Part shown: positions 48,689 to 59,040 of the stretch, one piece after another
Numbering within the stretch: the stretch's first letter is position 1
Layout: each line of letters begins with the position of its first letter
Source of the DNA: Flaccisagitta enflata
Lineage: Eukaryota; Chaetognatha; Sagittoidea; Aphragmophora
Assembly: GCA_965153355.1 (NCBI GenBank)
Contig: OZ231127.1
Coordinates: 84,630,001 to 84,694,000, forward strand
Direction: 5' to 3'
Length of the DNA stretch: 64,000 bases
Position numbers and translations under genes: made by a program
Notes under the pieces: generated by a model
Database searches by the model: none
What the model was told of the DNA's origin: nothing
Seen by the model: the letters and a program-made list of their open reading frames with translations, nothing else

Positions 48689-48845
48689 AGTCGCGGACAC
48701 GCGACTCTACACCTTGCCATATCGGTCCGTCCATCCGTTGGTCCATCTGTCTGTCCATGTGTAACATTTCTGAATTGCGAGCGGTGTCTGCATAACCGCC
48801 CCTGCCCAACCGTCCGCGACTGTCCTGCGGTGTATCCGGCCTAAT
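48689..48845 (-). mobile_element. Palindrome-ended dispersed repeat, short
   Basis: AGTCGCGGACACGCGACT end, GTCC tract, 'ccaaccgtccgcgac' and 'gtgtatccggcc' head. It lies just 3' of the stop codon of the putative minus-strand gene. Confidence 0.7.
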
Positions 48846-48931
48846 TTTGTTCACTTCCGGTTGTTCTGTTATTGTTCTGCTGTTGTTTTGTTATTGATCT
48901 CGAGTTGTTGTTTTTTCTTCGATTCTTCGGC

Positions 48932-49007
48932 TTATTCGAATATCGATAGAATTTGTTTCATTTCCGGCCATATAAGTTTGTGCACCTGATGGCTGCCATC
49001 TGATCTT
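48932..49007 (-). CDS. Putative last exon of the minus-strand membrane-protein gene
   Basis: A long C/T tract and acceptor (ctccctgcctcaag) open a frame in phase 2, matching the exit of the membrane-segment exon at 50145-50256. It encodes RSDGSHQVHKLIWPEMKQIL and SIFE and then a TAA stop. It would make a short cytoplasmic tail. An alternative donor CATCAG/gtgcac could end the exon earlier. Confidence 0.35.
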
Positions 49008-49275
49008 CTTGAGGCAGGGAGGGGGGTGGTGGGTTAGGTTGGGATGGGGATGGAAGGGGGAGAGTAACAATCATGAACTGTTAAAAAAATAAAAATACAA
49101 AATGCTATATTTTAATGTTTCTGTGATTTCTTTCTTTTTGATTTATCTTTTATCAATATGACGTCTTCAAAAAACTAGCGTTGTAAACACTAAATCCTGG
49201 CCCAAAATTCTTGGGATCATACTTTGCAGTTATTCCAAATGGCTGACAACGGATATTAAAAACAACAACACCAAT

Positions 49276-50132
<857 letters not shown>

Positions 50133-50144
50133 AATTTCCCATAC

Positions 50145-50256
50145 CTTATGTCTTTTGCTCGTCGATTTTTCTTTAGATTATAAACGAGAATTGTGATGGC
50201 AAATCCAACCAACAAAACAGCGCCAGATATCAAACATACCAACGCTGTGTAGCTCC
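50145..50256 (-). CDS. Putative membrane-spanning exon, unknown type I-like protein
   Basis: A 112-bp exon lies between the acceptor 'tttctatgccctctgtag' and the donor ACATAAG/gtatgg. It enters in phase 1 and leaves in phase 2. The single open frame reads SYT, then ALVCLISGAVLLVGFAITIL, then VYNLKKNRRAKDI. This is a ~24-residue hydrophobic helix followed at once by a basic stop-transfer cluster, as in single-pass membrane proteins with a cytoplasmic C-terminus. Phases agree with the exons upstream (51414-51754) and downstream (48932-49007). The family was not recognised. Confidence 0.5.
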
Positions 50257-50306
50257 CTACAGAGGGCATAGAAAGAAGTGAAAAAAAAAGCAACTAAGGA
50301 GTATAA

Positions 50307-50518
50307 CAAGGCCGGATACACGGCTACCCCAGTCGCGTGCGGGTGGGCAGGGGCCATAATTGAGGTCACCAGAGCATTTGGGACGGAGCAGTGAAGCCAA
50401 AAATAAAAAAAAAATATAAAAGTAAAGTGTGACGGACCGACAGACGGACGGACGGACCGACGGACCGACGGACCGACGGACCGACAAAGCGGGGTGTAGA
50501 GTCGCGTAGCACGCGACT
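50307..50518 (+). mobile_element. Palindrome-ended dispersed repeat, full-length
   Basis: A clear full copy. It has the CAAGGCCGGATACACGGC head, 'agtcgcgtgcgggtgggcag', a short spacer, eight GACC/GACG tetranucleotides, 'gacaaagcggggtgtagag' and the end GTCGCGTAGCACGCGACT. It lies in the putative 1157-bp intron of the minus-strand gene. Confidence 0.85.
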
Positions 50519-50673
50519 AAAAAGACTAAAAAGTAAAAGAAGCAAAGCCATAGGCACCAAAGTCTGCGAAAATGTCGCGACGGGTCAACGGAAAATAGTC
50601 GCAAAAGCGTCAGATGGTCAGCGGTACCCGTGCCATGCCTGAGTAGGTTGTGCTTAAAGTTTAGGGGGGAGCA

Positions 50674-50985
50674 GGGCAGCGGCCCCAAAGGGGTCGGATG
50701 ACCCATGCTTTCATGGGGAATTTCTTCCCTCCTCCTCCTCCCCCTCCTCCCTCCTCCTCCTCCTGCGATCCGGCCCTGACTGGGGATTTAGGACTTCGAG
50801 GCAGAGATTTCAGTCTCTGTTGCTGGGATCTGGGCCCCTGAGGCCAGGATTTGGGCCTCAGGCTAGAGCTTCTGGGCCTGAGGCTGAATTTAGCCCCAAG
50901 ATTTAAAATTTGGGCTCAAGACTGAATTTTGGGCCTTGAGACTGGAATTTGTATTTCGAGACTGAATCTGAGGGGGGACGGTTTT
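50674..50985 (+). mobile_element. Fold-back element F, right arm missing
   Basis: The left hairpin and arm (GCAGGGCAGCGGCCCCAAAG) are followed by 'ccatgctttcatggggaatt', a CTC tract and 'ggatttgggcctcaggct' units. It ends at 'gaggggggacgg' without the inverted arm. Confidence 0.65.
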
Positions 50986-50989
50986 AAAA

Positions 50990-51410
50990 TGAGTTTAAAA
51001 CCTTCTTCGACCTCAAATGCCCTATTCAGCTGTCCAGTTTGGAATTTTTTTTTTTAACGTTTTTAAGATATGGTAGCTAAGCAGAGTCAAGCTTGTGGTA
51101 GCTTGTGGTAGCTTGTGGTAGCTTATGGTAGTTAGGGCAGCTTTTGGTAGCTTAAGGTAGCTAGTGCCAAGTAATTCCATGAATTAAACAGCTTTTATCT
51201 AACTTATGAACGCTATAACAAAGAGACTAACTGATTCACGCACACGCACACGCACACACTCGCTACATCAATCACACGCTCACTAATTCAAAACTTACCG
51301 TGAATCTCCCATGTATAACTCGGTTGTCTCTTGATATCAGCCAATCTCTAATACACACGCGGTCCCACGCTTCTATTTTCATATTGTGCATTATTGAAAA
51401 GGAGCAAGAT
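50990..51410. other. Intronic unique stretch
   Basis: It contains four 10-bp 'gcttgtggta' units (51090-51150) and otherwise unique sequence. It falls within the putative intron 50257-51413. Confidence 0.5.
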
Positions 51411-51413
51411 TAC

Positions 51414-51754
<341 letters not shown>

Positions 51755-51801
51755 CTTTTAAACCATGCGTGTTTATTTTGAACGGGAAATTGCCTGCTTA
51801 C

Positions 51802-51877
51802 GTTTGAATCAATAAATGGAGCAATTCCCAGCAATTTTCGTTTGTTAATGAGGATCCTCCAGAAATACGTAGTTCAA
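51802..51877 (-). CDS. Putative upstream exon of the minus-strand gene
   Basis: A 76-bp exon from acceptor 'aaatctaactttctgag' to a strong donor (TTCAAAC/gtaagc). One frame only is open: ELRI then SGGSSLTNENCWELLHLLIQ. It enters in phase 1 and leaves in phase 2, which fits the next exon if that exon starts at 51754. The family was not recognised. Confidence 0.4.
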
Positions 51878-51954
51878 CTCAGAAAGTTAGATTTGTAACA
51901 TAAGGAGTATCAAAAGGAAGAGCGCGACTCTATACGCTGCATCTTCACAACTAT

Positions 51955-52726
51955 CGTCATCATCATCATCATCATCATCATCACTATCATCACCATCATC
52001 ATCACCACCACTAATACCACACACACTACTACTACTACTACTAATAATAATAATACTACTACCACCGCTACCGTCATCACTATCAACGTCGTCGTCAATA
52101 ACATCATCATCATCAATACTACTACTACTACTACTACTACTACTAATACTATCATCACATCAATAATACCAATACCAATACTATCATTACTACTACTACT
52201 ACCACATTACCACTACTACTATCATCATCATCATCATCATTACTACTAATACTACTATCACTACTATCAACGGCTATCATCATCATCATCATCAATAATA
52301 CTACATTACTACTACTACTACTACTACTACTACTACATTAACATTACTACTATCATTTATCATCATCATTATCATCATCACTTCATCACTACTACTACCA
52401 ATATCATCATCACTACTATCATCATCATCATCATCAATCAATACTACTATCATCATCATCATCGTCGCTTGTTGCCGCTGTTTCTGTTGCCGCCGCCGCC
52501 GCTGCGGTCACATACCACATTACTATCACCACGCTATCATCATCATCACCACGTCGCTTTACCATTTATCAATGAACACATCGTTTATACCATTACTAAT
52601 ACGCCACGGGGCTGATCATCATCATCACCACTAATACTATCGCTACCATCACGTCACCGCGATCATCACTTACCACTACTACTTACTACTACTACTACTA
52701 CTACTACTACATCATCATCATCATCA

Positions 52727-52759
<33 letters not shown>

Positions 52760-52910
52760 ATACTACTGGTCATCTATCACTACGCCATCATCATCATCAT
52801 CAACATCATCATCATCATCATCAACATCAATTACTTACTACTACTAATATCATCACTACTACCATTAATACTACTATCATCATCATCAACATCATCATCA
52901 TCATCATCAA

Positions 52911-52957
<47 letters not shown>

Positions 52958-53062
52958 ATATCATCATCATCATCATCATCAATACCACCATTATCATCAT
53001 CATCATCAATCATCATCATCAACATCATCATCATCGTCAATATCACCATTTCATCATCATTT
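51955..53062 (+). repeat. (ATC)n / (ACT)n imperfect trinucleotide block
   Basis: Over 1 kb of mixed ATC and ACT triplets with ACG, ACC and GCC interruptions and a GCC-rich island near 52470-52505. M, D, I and V frames are artefacts. Confidence 0.95.
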
Positions 53063-53072
53063 AATATGATAC

Positions 53073-53158
53073 CACTGTGTGAATAAATAATTTCTTTTCT
53101 TATTTAGTTTGTTCTGGACGATTCTGATGGCCTTCAATTGACTGGAAGCACCCAGTTG
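53073..53158 (-). CDS. Weak putative exon
   Basis: The acceptor 'tttgcattgttatcag' and donor ACAGTG/gtatca bound a 28-codon frame containing QLGASSQLKAIRIVQNKLNK. It enters in phase 0 and leaves in phase 2, which does not fit the exon at 51802 directly. It may belong to the same gene with an unseen exon between, or it may be chance. Confidence 0.22.
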
Positions 53159-53219
53159 CTGATAACAATGCAAATGGGCAAATGACTGAATAGCTGCTAT
53201 TGTTAATTGTTGTCACTCG

Positions 53220-53252
53220 TTGTTGTTGTTGTTGCTGGTTGGCTGCTGCTGC

Positions 53253-53337
<85 letters not shown>

Positions 53338-53520
53338 ATTGTTGTTGTTGTTGTTGTTGTTGTTATCGTTGTTTTTTATGGTTGATGCTACTTCTGTTAG
53401 ATTTGTTGTAGAAGTTGTTGTTGTTGTTGTTGTTGTTGTAGAAGTTGTTGTTGTTGTTGTTGTTGTCGTTGAAGTTGTTACTCTTGCTGTTGTTGTTGTT
53501 GTAGTTGTTGTTGTTGTTGT
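53220..53520 (+). repeat. (GTT)n array
   Basis: A trinucleotide array with GCT and GAAGTT interruptions. Confidence 0.95.
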
Positions 53521-53526
53521 TTTTCA

Positions 53527-53572
53527 CCATCATCATCACCATCACTATCACCATAACCATCACATCATCATT

Positions 53573-53649
<77 letters not shown>

Positions 53650-53812
53650 CCTTACTACTATCATTATCATTATCATCACTAATACTACTACTACTACTAA
53701 TATCATCATCACTACCATCATCATCATCATCATCATCATTATCATCATCATCATCATCACTATCACCACTATCATCATCAATAATATCATCACCAAAATC
53801 ACTACTATTAAT

Positions 53813-53903
<91 letters not shown>
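53527..53903 (+). repeat. (ATC)n array
   Basis: A trinucleotide array with ACT segments. I, S, H and M frames are artefacts. Confidence 0.95.
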
Positions 53904-53993
53904 GCGCCATTTTTGATCTGAATATGTGAGCGTAAGACAAAAGGGGGCGTGGTTGAAAACCGGATCCTAACTCACGAATCGAACTTGACTAAA

Positions 53994-54496
53994 CAGTCAG
54001 TCCCAATTCCGTATTCATCCATATGCTCGTATCTCAACATATTTTGGAAAACCAAAACTTTCTCCATCTGGGCATATTTCGGTATATCGAAATATGACTT
54101 AAAAAAGTTAGATTTACTCGATTGTGGTTTTGGTAAATTCTGAATGAATTTCATAGCAGTTTGTACATAAACGGTCTCCAAAGATTTTGCTACTTAAATC
54201 TTAGAAGAAATGCATTTATGAATGCTGTACCATTCAATCATATCCTTGTATTTTGTTAATCCTACCGAATTTGTAATCTCAGCTGATTATTCAAGTATGG
54301 GGCACGAAAAAAACAAAGTAAATAGGATCAGATCTTGGAAATTGCTTTGCTACTCCGTTTTGAGTGGCATAGCAAAAAGGGGAAGACAAAAGTCATATTT
54401 CGATATATCGAAATATGCCCAAATAACCAAAGTTGCTTTATCTCGTAATATGATGAGATATGGGCATATGGATGAATGCGGAATTGGGACTGACTG
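53994..54496. mobile_element. 503-bp MITE with ~115-bp TIRs
   Basis: The end CAGTCAGTCCCAATTCCG is inverted at the right (one difference in the next bases). The inner 'gggcatatttcg.tatatcga' block also pairs. The flanks read TAAA on both sides (53990-53993 and 54497-54500), or TA with local similarity. Non-coding. Confidence 0.85.
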
Positions 54497-54499
54497 TAA

Positions 54500-54730
54500 A
54501 GCTTTGCCTCAAGCTTTGCCTTTGGTTTGGCCTACTTTGCCTCTTATAGCTTTGCCTCTTGGTTTGCCATCTTTGGCTCCTTTGGCTTCACCGCCTCTTA
54601 TTTTGCCTTTGCCTTTGGCATTGCTCTGTTGTTTTGGTCTCCAGCTTTGCCTCCGGTTTTGCCTCCGGTTTTACTTTGTCACATTAAGCTTTGCCTCTGG
54701 CCTTGTCTTATTTGTCTCCTATACAGAGAA
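54500..54730 (+). repeat. 'gctttgcct' minisatellite
   Basis: Imperfect 9-18 bp units 'tttgcctctggttttgcct' that continue after the MITE at 54741-55107 into the start of the segmental duplication. The hydrophobic frames are artefacts. Confidence 0.8.
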
Positions 54731-54740
54731 GTGCTAAATA

Positions 54741-55107
54741 CAAGGTGTGAACCCCCTAAAAACTGTAGCACCCCCACCTACAGCTCTAACCAATTATATT
54801 ACAGAGACTTTTAGGGTAAAAAAAGAATGTTTGTATCAATAGAAGTGGCGCCACCAGAGCGATTTTTAAATTTTGACCTCTAACTCAAAATATAACTAAT
54901 AAATATATTAAAATGAGCTAATTTTAGATATTCATAAAAATAAGGTTTTTGTACTATAATTTTGAACTGGAGTGGAAATTTCAAAATCGCCCTGGTGGCG
55001 CCACTTGTATAGTCCTAAGCTATGATTTAAAACCTAACACAAATTATTTATTGGTGTAGTTTGATATGTAAGGGGGGGTGCTACAGTTTTAGGGGGTTCA
55101 CATTTTA
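54741..55107. mobile_element. 367-bp MITE with TA target duplication
   Basis: The left end CAAGGTGTGAACCCCCTAAA pairs with the right end, with a few mismatches in the first five bases. TA lies at 54739-54740 and 55108-55109. The inner 'gtggcgccacca' and 'cgattttgaaatttcca' blocks are shared with the MITE at 46194. It interrupts the 'gctttgcct' repeat. Confidence 0.85.
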
Positions 55108-55333
55108 TACTTCGCCTTCCTCTGTAGATTTGCCTCCGGTTTTGCTTCCTTTGGCTATGTCGATTTTACTTAAGCTTAAGCTTTCCCTCCGGCTTGGTCT
55201 CTTATGCCTCCCGCTTCATTTTGCATGCCCACCTGGCCCTTTTTTTTTTGTTGTTGTTGTTGAAAAACGCCTCCTATAGAGTCGCGTGTCCGTGAAGAGA
55301 AAAATATAAAACGAAGAGTTATGAGAAAAAAAA

Positions 55334-55546
55334 CAAGTACTCCGGGGGTACAGTGATGCGTCCACATGCGGCTTAGCTTGTTAAGAATGCTGCAATATTG
55401 CAGCAACCTTATGGAATGATGCAATAATCTGAGATATTTCCAAGATTTTATGCATTTTCATCATTCTCGACTCGATCACCACGGACCAACCGACCGACAG
55501 ACGGATGGACGGACAAAGCCTCTTGTAGAGATGCGTGGACGCATCT
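55334..55546 (+). mobile_element. Palindrome-ended repeat, second subfamily, with empty site in copy 1
   Basis: The architecture matches the main family but with changed end sequence. The head is CAAGTACTCCGGGGGTAC with 'tgatgcgtccacatgcgg', then a GACC/GACG tract, and the end is AGATGCGTGGACGCATCT. Copy 1 lacks it (A-run at 3508-3520), so it is a post-duplication insertion. The head block GATGCGTCCACAT is complementary to the end, as AGTCGCGTGC is in the main family. Confidence 0.8.
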
Positions 55547-56016
55547 AAAAAAGAAAAAAATTGCGCATAAGACGAAAAAGAATCTTGTATGTAAATACCC
55601 AGATTTGGGAAGAAAACAAGAACAGCTTGAAAACAAATAAGGACAACGAAAGAAACAACACCTACAACTGTGGCTGCCCAGCTTTGTTGCTCTGTTGCTT
55701 TGTGAGCCTTTTTTGTTTATTTTTTTAGTGTGTCATGGTGCTGTTTCACCGGGGGGGGGGGGAATCGTGACAATTTAGAATCTAAGCTTCGGACTTATGT
55801 GCGAACGTGCGTGTCCGCATGTGGCCATGTGTGTGTGTATTAGATTTCGTTTTTTTCCCCGTAGCATGATTGTATTCTGGCTTTGACACCGTCACGATCA
55901 TGTGATACTTTCCATCAGCGCTAGAATACGTGCGCCTTTACATGGCAATGGCGGAGGAGGCGGTGATAGTGGTGAAGGAGGAGGAGAAGGAGGAGGAGAA
56001 GGAGGAGGAGTAGGGG

Positions 56017-56345
56017 CAGACATACAGATTGTGGAGAAGCGGGAAGCGCCGCTTCTCGGAAGCAGGGTGTCAGAGTCGGAAGAATTTACACTATGACTAT
56101 AGAAAAAAACATCAAAAAATGGTATTTTGCTATAAATGAGCACTTGAACAGTTGTCACAAACCATTTCTTCATTGGGCAATCAAAAAAATTGATGTTTTT
56201 TCCATAATTCTACCATTTTTAAGTTGATTTAATGAAAATTGACATGATTTTTCCATCAATTTACCATTTTTCACTGCATTCTTATTGTCGGAATCTTGCG
56301 AGAAGAATTTATGCTTCCCGGAAGCCTGGAAGAATATTTTTATCT
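56017..56345. mobile_element. 329-bp insertion with 9-bp target duplication
   Basis: GAGTAGGGG occurs on both sides (56008-56016 and 56346-56354) and once in copy 1 (near 3966). No inverted ends or poly-A tail are obvious. The internal 'aagcgccgcttctcggaagc' is partly self-complementary. The class is unknown. Confidence 0.6.
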
Positions 56346-56599
56346 GAGTAGGGGTAGGAAACGGTAGTGGCGACAGAAAACCTAGATGATCATCGCTGTT
56401 GATCTAGTGACTCGCTAGATCGAATAGTTGTTGGCAAACACCAGTTGCAGATCAAAGAGGCATCAATAAACACAAGATGTGGAAGCGGCATGAAAATCAA
56501 CCGCCTCCGCATCCCTATATTTTACAGTCATAGCTACAATCACTTGACATAAATCAAGGGATTGTTGGTATACATCATATGCAGAATTGCAGGAGCAGA

Positions 56600-57055
56600 T
56601 GGCAGTCACTAGATTGAGAAGTACCCAGTCATTCCACAGTCACTAGACCTAGATTAAGTAGACGTTGGTTGACAAAAGATGTTGGATTGCAGGTGCAGAG
56701 AACAGTCACTAGTTCGCAGAGTACCCAGTTACTGTTTATAAGACGCTGGTTAACAAAAGATGGTGGATTGCAGGTGCAGAGAACAGTCACTAGTTCGCAG
56801 AGTACCCAGTTACTGTTTATAAGACGCTGGTTAACAAAAGATAGTGGATTGCAGGTGCAGAGAACAGTCACTAGTTCGCGGAGTACCCAGTTACTGTTGA
56901 TAAGACGTTGGTTAACAAAAGATAGTGGATTGCAGGTGCAGAGAACAGTCACTAGATCAGGTGCAGAGAACAGTCACTAGTTCGAAGAGTACCCAGTTAC
57001 TGTTGATAAGACGTTGGTTAACAAAAGATAGTGGATTGCAGGTGCAGACATTAGA
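56600..57055 (+). repeat. 81/106-bp satellite array (copy 2, first block)
   Basis: About five monomers, mostly of the 81-bp form with 'agatagtggattgcaggtg' variants. Both-strand ORFs are frame artefacts of an 81-bp period. Confidence 0.9.
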
Positions 57056-57325
57056 GATCTTGAATAATCATTTCCAAGATCATCAAAATTCGGACAATAA
57101 CAATGCATGGACGAAACGATACAGGCTCACCTAGTTGAAACGCATAAACTGAATTAGTTTGCTTTGGTAGTCACACGTATTCGGAGTTAGCACAACCTCA
57201 AAAATACATTTTTCTATAATCAGTTGTTTTGAAAATCGATTTCTTAAATTTCCATTCCAGTTGAGAAAAGCCTTTGATTCACTTCAGTAACAGCTTGTTG
57301 AAGGGATGGAATCTTATTTGGAATG
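57056..57325. other. Non-satellite segment inside the array
   Basis: About 270 bp of unique sequence between satellite blocks. A short plus frame (LEILNNHFQDHQNSDNNN...) ends in TAG at about 57134. No inverted ends or target duplication were seen. Confidence 0.4.
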
Positions 57326-57655
57326 GGACAGTCACTAGTTCGCGGAGTACCCAGTTACTGTTGATAAGACGCTGGTTAACAAAAAATGGCGGATTGCAGG
57401 TGCAGAGAACAGTCACTAGATCAGGTGCATAGAACAGTCACTAGATCGCGGAGTTCCGAGTTACTGTTGATAAGACGCTGGTTAACAAAAGATGGCGGAT
57501 TGCAGGTGCAGAGAACAGTCACTAGATCAGGTGCATAGAACAGTCACTAGATCGCAGAGTTCCGAGTTACTGTTGATAAGACGCTGGTTAACAAAAGATG
57601 GCGGATTGCAGGTGCAGAGAACAGTCACTAGATCAGGTGCATAGAACAGTCACTA
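57326..57655 (+). repeat. 81/106-bp satellite array (copy 2, second block)
   Basis: Three to four mostly 106-bp units. The array is cut by the DD37E transposon at the TA of 'cagtcacTAga'. Confidence 0.9.
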
Positions 57656-57686
57656 ACACCCCTTACATAATTAGGCGAACTGGGAT
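57656..57686 (+). repeat. Terminal inverted repeat, transposase 3' side
   Basis: Begins ACACCCC and ends CTGGGAT. One mismatch to the other end. Confidence 0.95.
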
Positions 57687-57833
57687 GAAAACTCTCTATT
57701 TAAGGGTTGATAAATACGAATATAATCAATTCAAACGATGTAAAACATCATCATCGGTAAATTTCATCAACGTAATGCAAAAAATGACTAAAAAATGTAA
57801 AAGGTTATCTCCTTATGAGCTCAATTATGTAAA

Positions 57834-58886
57834 TTAGTGGAAGGTCGCGTAAGGGCCCTCTCTCGCCGTGATCTCGATATTTGATTTGATCGAGCGAAAC
57901 AAACGAATGACGTCATCGACATTGGCTTCACGGATCTTTTCCTGAATTCTCCGCTTGAGGGCTTCCAGAGACTTCGCGACGTAACCGTTGGCATAGACAG
58001 CCCGTTTCAACATCGCCCAAAAGTTTTCGATGGGTCGCAGATGAGGGACGTTTGGAGGATTGTCGGCGCGCGGGATGAACTTGATTCCGAGTTCGTCAAA
58101 CAGCTGCGTCGTCTCTCGGGCGTAATGACATGAAGCGAGGTCGGGCCAAAAAAAATAGTCCCCGTCGTTGTGATGTTGGTCGATGAAGGGTTTGACGAGT
58201 TTGCGAATGACGTTCTTCCGGTATTTGACGCCGTCCATCGCCTGTTTTGCCGGAGTGAAGTACGGCGCCGACATCCCTTTCTCGCTAATCACGACGGAAA
58301 CCAGGAGCTTTACCGGAAACTTAGTTTCTTTTCTGAACTTGAGATCGATCGGCGCTTTGTCGAAATTGTCCGTCCAGAAGCCGCTATTGATGGAGAGAGA
58401 GTCATTTCGAAAAGTGAAGTAACTCTCATCGTCGATCAAAATGGCGGTGGATGAATCGGGAGGGTAATAGTTCGTTGAGAGTCGGCTGCAGGCTTCCCGG
58501 ATGCGACGCTCTTGGTCCTCTTTGACTTCCGGGGCCCTTTTCTTCTTCCGGTAATTCACGCCTTGCCGTTTGAGCGAGCGACGAACTGTAATGTGGCTCA
58601 CGTTGAGTTTTGACGCCATCGTCGGGATCGATGCATTCTTCTTGTTGTTGAACGCCAACTTCACCTTCTTTTCCTGGGCTGACGTCAGTTTACGTGGCCT
58701 TCCCTGCCCCTCCTTCTGCGCCACTGACTCTCCTGCATCAACTAACCGCATTACGCGATATATTGCGGTTTTTTTGCATCCCATCTTTTGAAAATGCTCG
58801 AAGGTATACATTTTTCCCTTTGACACATTTTTCCCGTAGAAATCGGCAATAATCTGACGCCGCACTTCCGGTAAAAGAGCCTCCAT
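57834..58886 (-). CDS. DD37E Tc1/mariner-superfamily transposase
   Basis: A 350-residue DDE transposase for cut-and-paste transposition in the nucleus. It binds the element's terminal inverted repeats and integrates at TA. Residues ~1-55 and ~65-115 form two helix-turn-helix-like DNA-binding parts (YTFEHFQKMGCKKTAIYRVM and SIPTMASKLNVSHITVRRSL), with GRPRKLT (62-68) between them. The catalytic triad is D153 in ILIDDESYF, D249 in WPDLASCHYA and E287 in NVPHLRPIENFW. There are 37 residues between the second D and E, the spacing of the invertebrate DD37E (ITmD37E-like) group. The chosen start gives a full N-terminus 120 bp inside the TIR. There is no intron, frameshift or stop. The length is normal for the superfamily. 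Confidence 0.96.
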   Translation of the reverse strand: MEALLPEVRRQIIADFYGKNVSKGKMYTFEHFQKMGCKKTAIYRVMRLVDAGESVAQKEGQGRPRKLTSAQEKKVKLAFNNKKNASIPTMASKLNVSHITVRRSLKRQGVNYRKKKRAPEVKEDQERRIREACSRLSTNYYPPDSSTAILIDDESYFTFRNDSLSINSGFWTDNFDKAPIDLKFRKETKFPVKLLVSVVISEKGMSAPYFTPAKQAMDGVKYRKNVIRKLVKPFIDQHHNDGDYFFWPDLASCHYARETTQLFDELGIKFIPRADNPPNVPHLRPIENFWAMLKRAVYANGYVAKSLEALKRRIQEKIREANVDDVIRLFRSIKSNIEITAREGPYATFH

Positions 58887-59008
58887 CTCACTCTATATGC
58901 AGGAAAGTCCCCTACATCGCTTTTGTACGTCAAAGTACTACGTCTTAGCTATCTCTGTGTCAAATTTCATCACTCTATGTGCATTTTTACTATCGATTTG
59001 GATAAATA

Positions 59009-59039
59009 ATCCCAGTTCGCTTAATTATGTAAGGGGTGT
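59009..59039 (-). repeat. Terminal inverted repeat, transposase 5' side
   Basis: Begins ATCCCAG and ends GGGGTGT. It is the inverted partner of 57656-57686 and the likely transposase binding site and promoter-proximal end. Confidence 0.95.
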
Positions 59040-59040
59040 T

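Larger units (their letters stand above)
57656..59039 (-). mobile_element. Complete Tc1/mariner (DD37E) transposon, 1384 bp
   Basis: 31-bp terminal inverted repeats (57656-57686 and 59009-59039) start ACACCCCTTACATAATTAGG and differ at one base. TA target duplications lie at 57654-57655 and 59040-59041. Removing the element rejoins 'cagtcacta' to 'gaacgcggagttcc', restoring an almost normal satellite monomer. One uninterrupted transposase gene fills most of it. Near-identical ends and an intact frame point to recent activity. Confidence 0.97.

Noticed and set aside
53207-53929. 240-codon frame
   Set aside because: It joins GTT and ATC arrays; no non-repeat coding segment is present.
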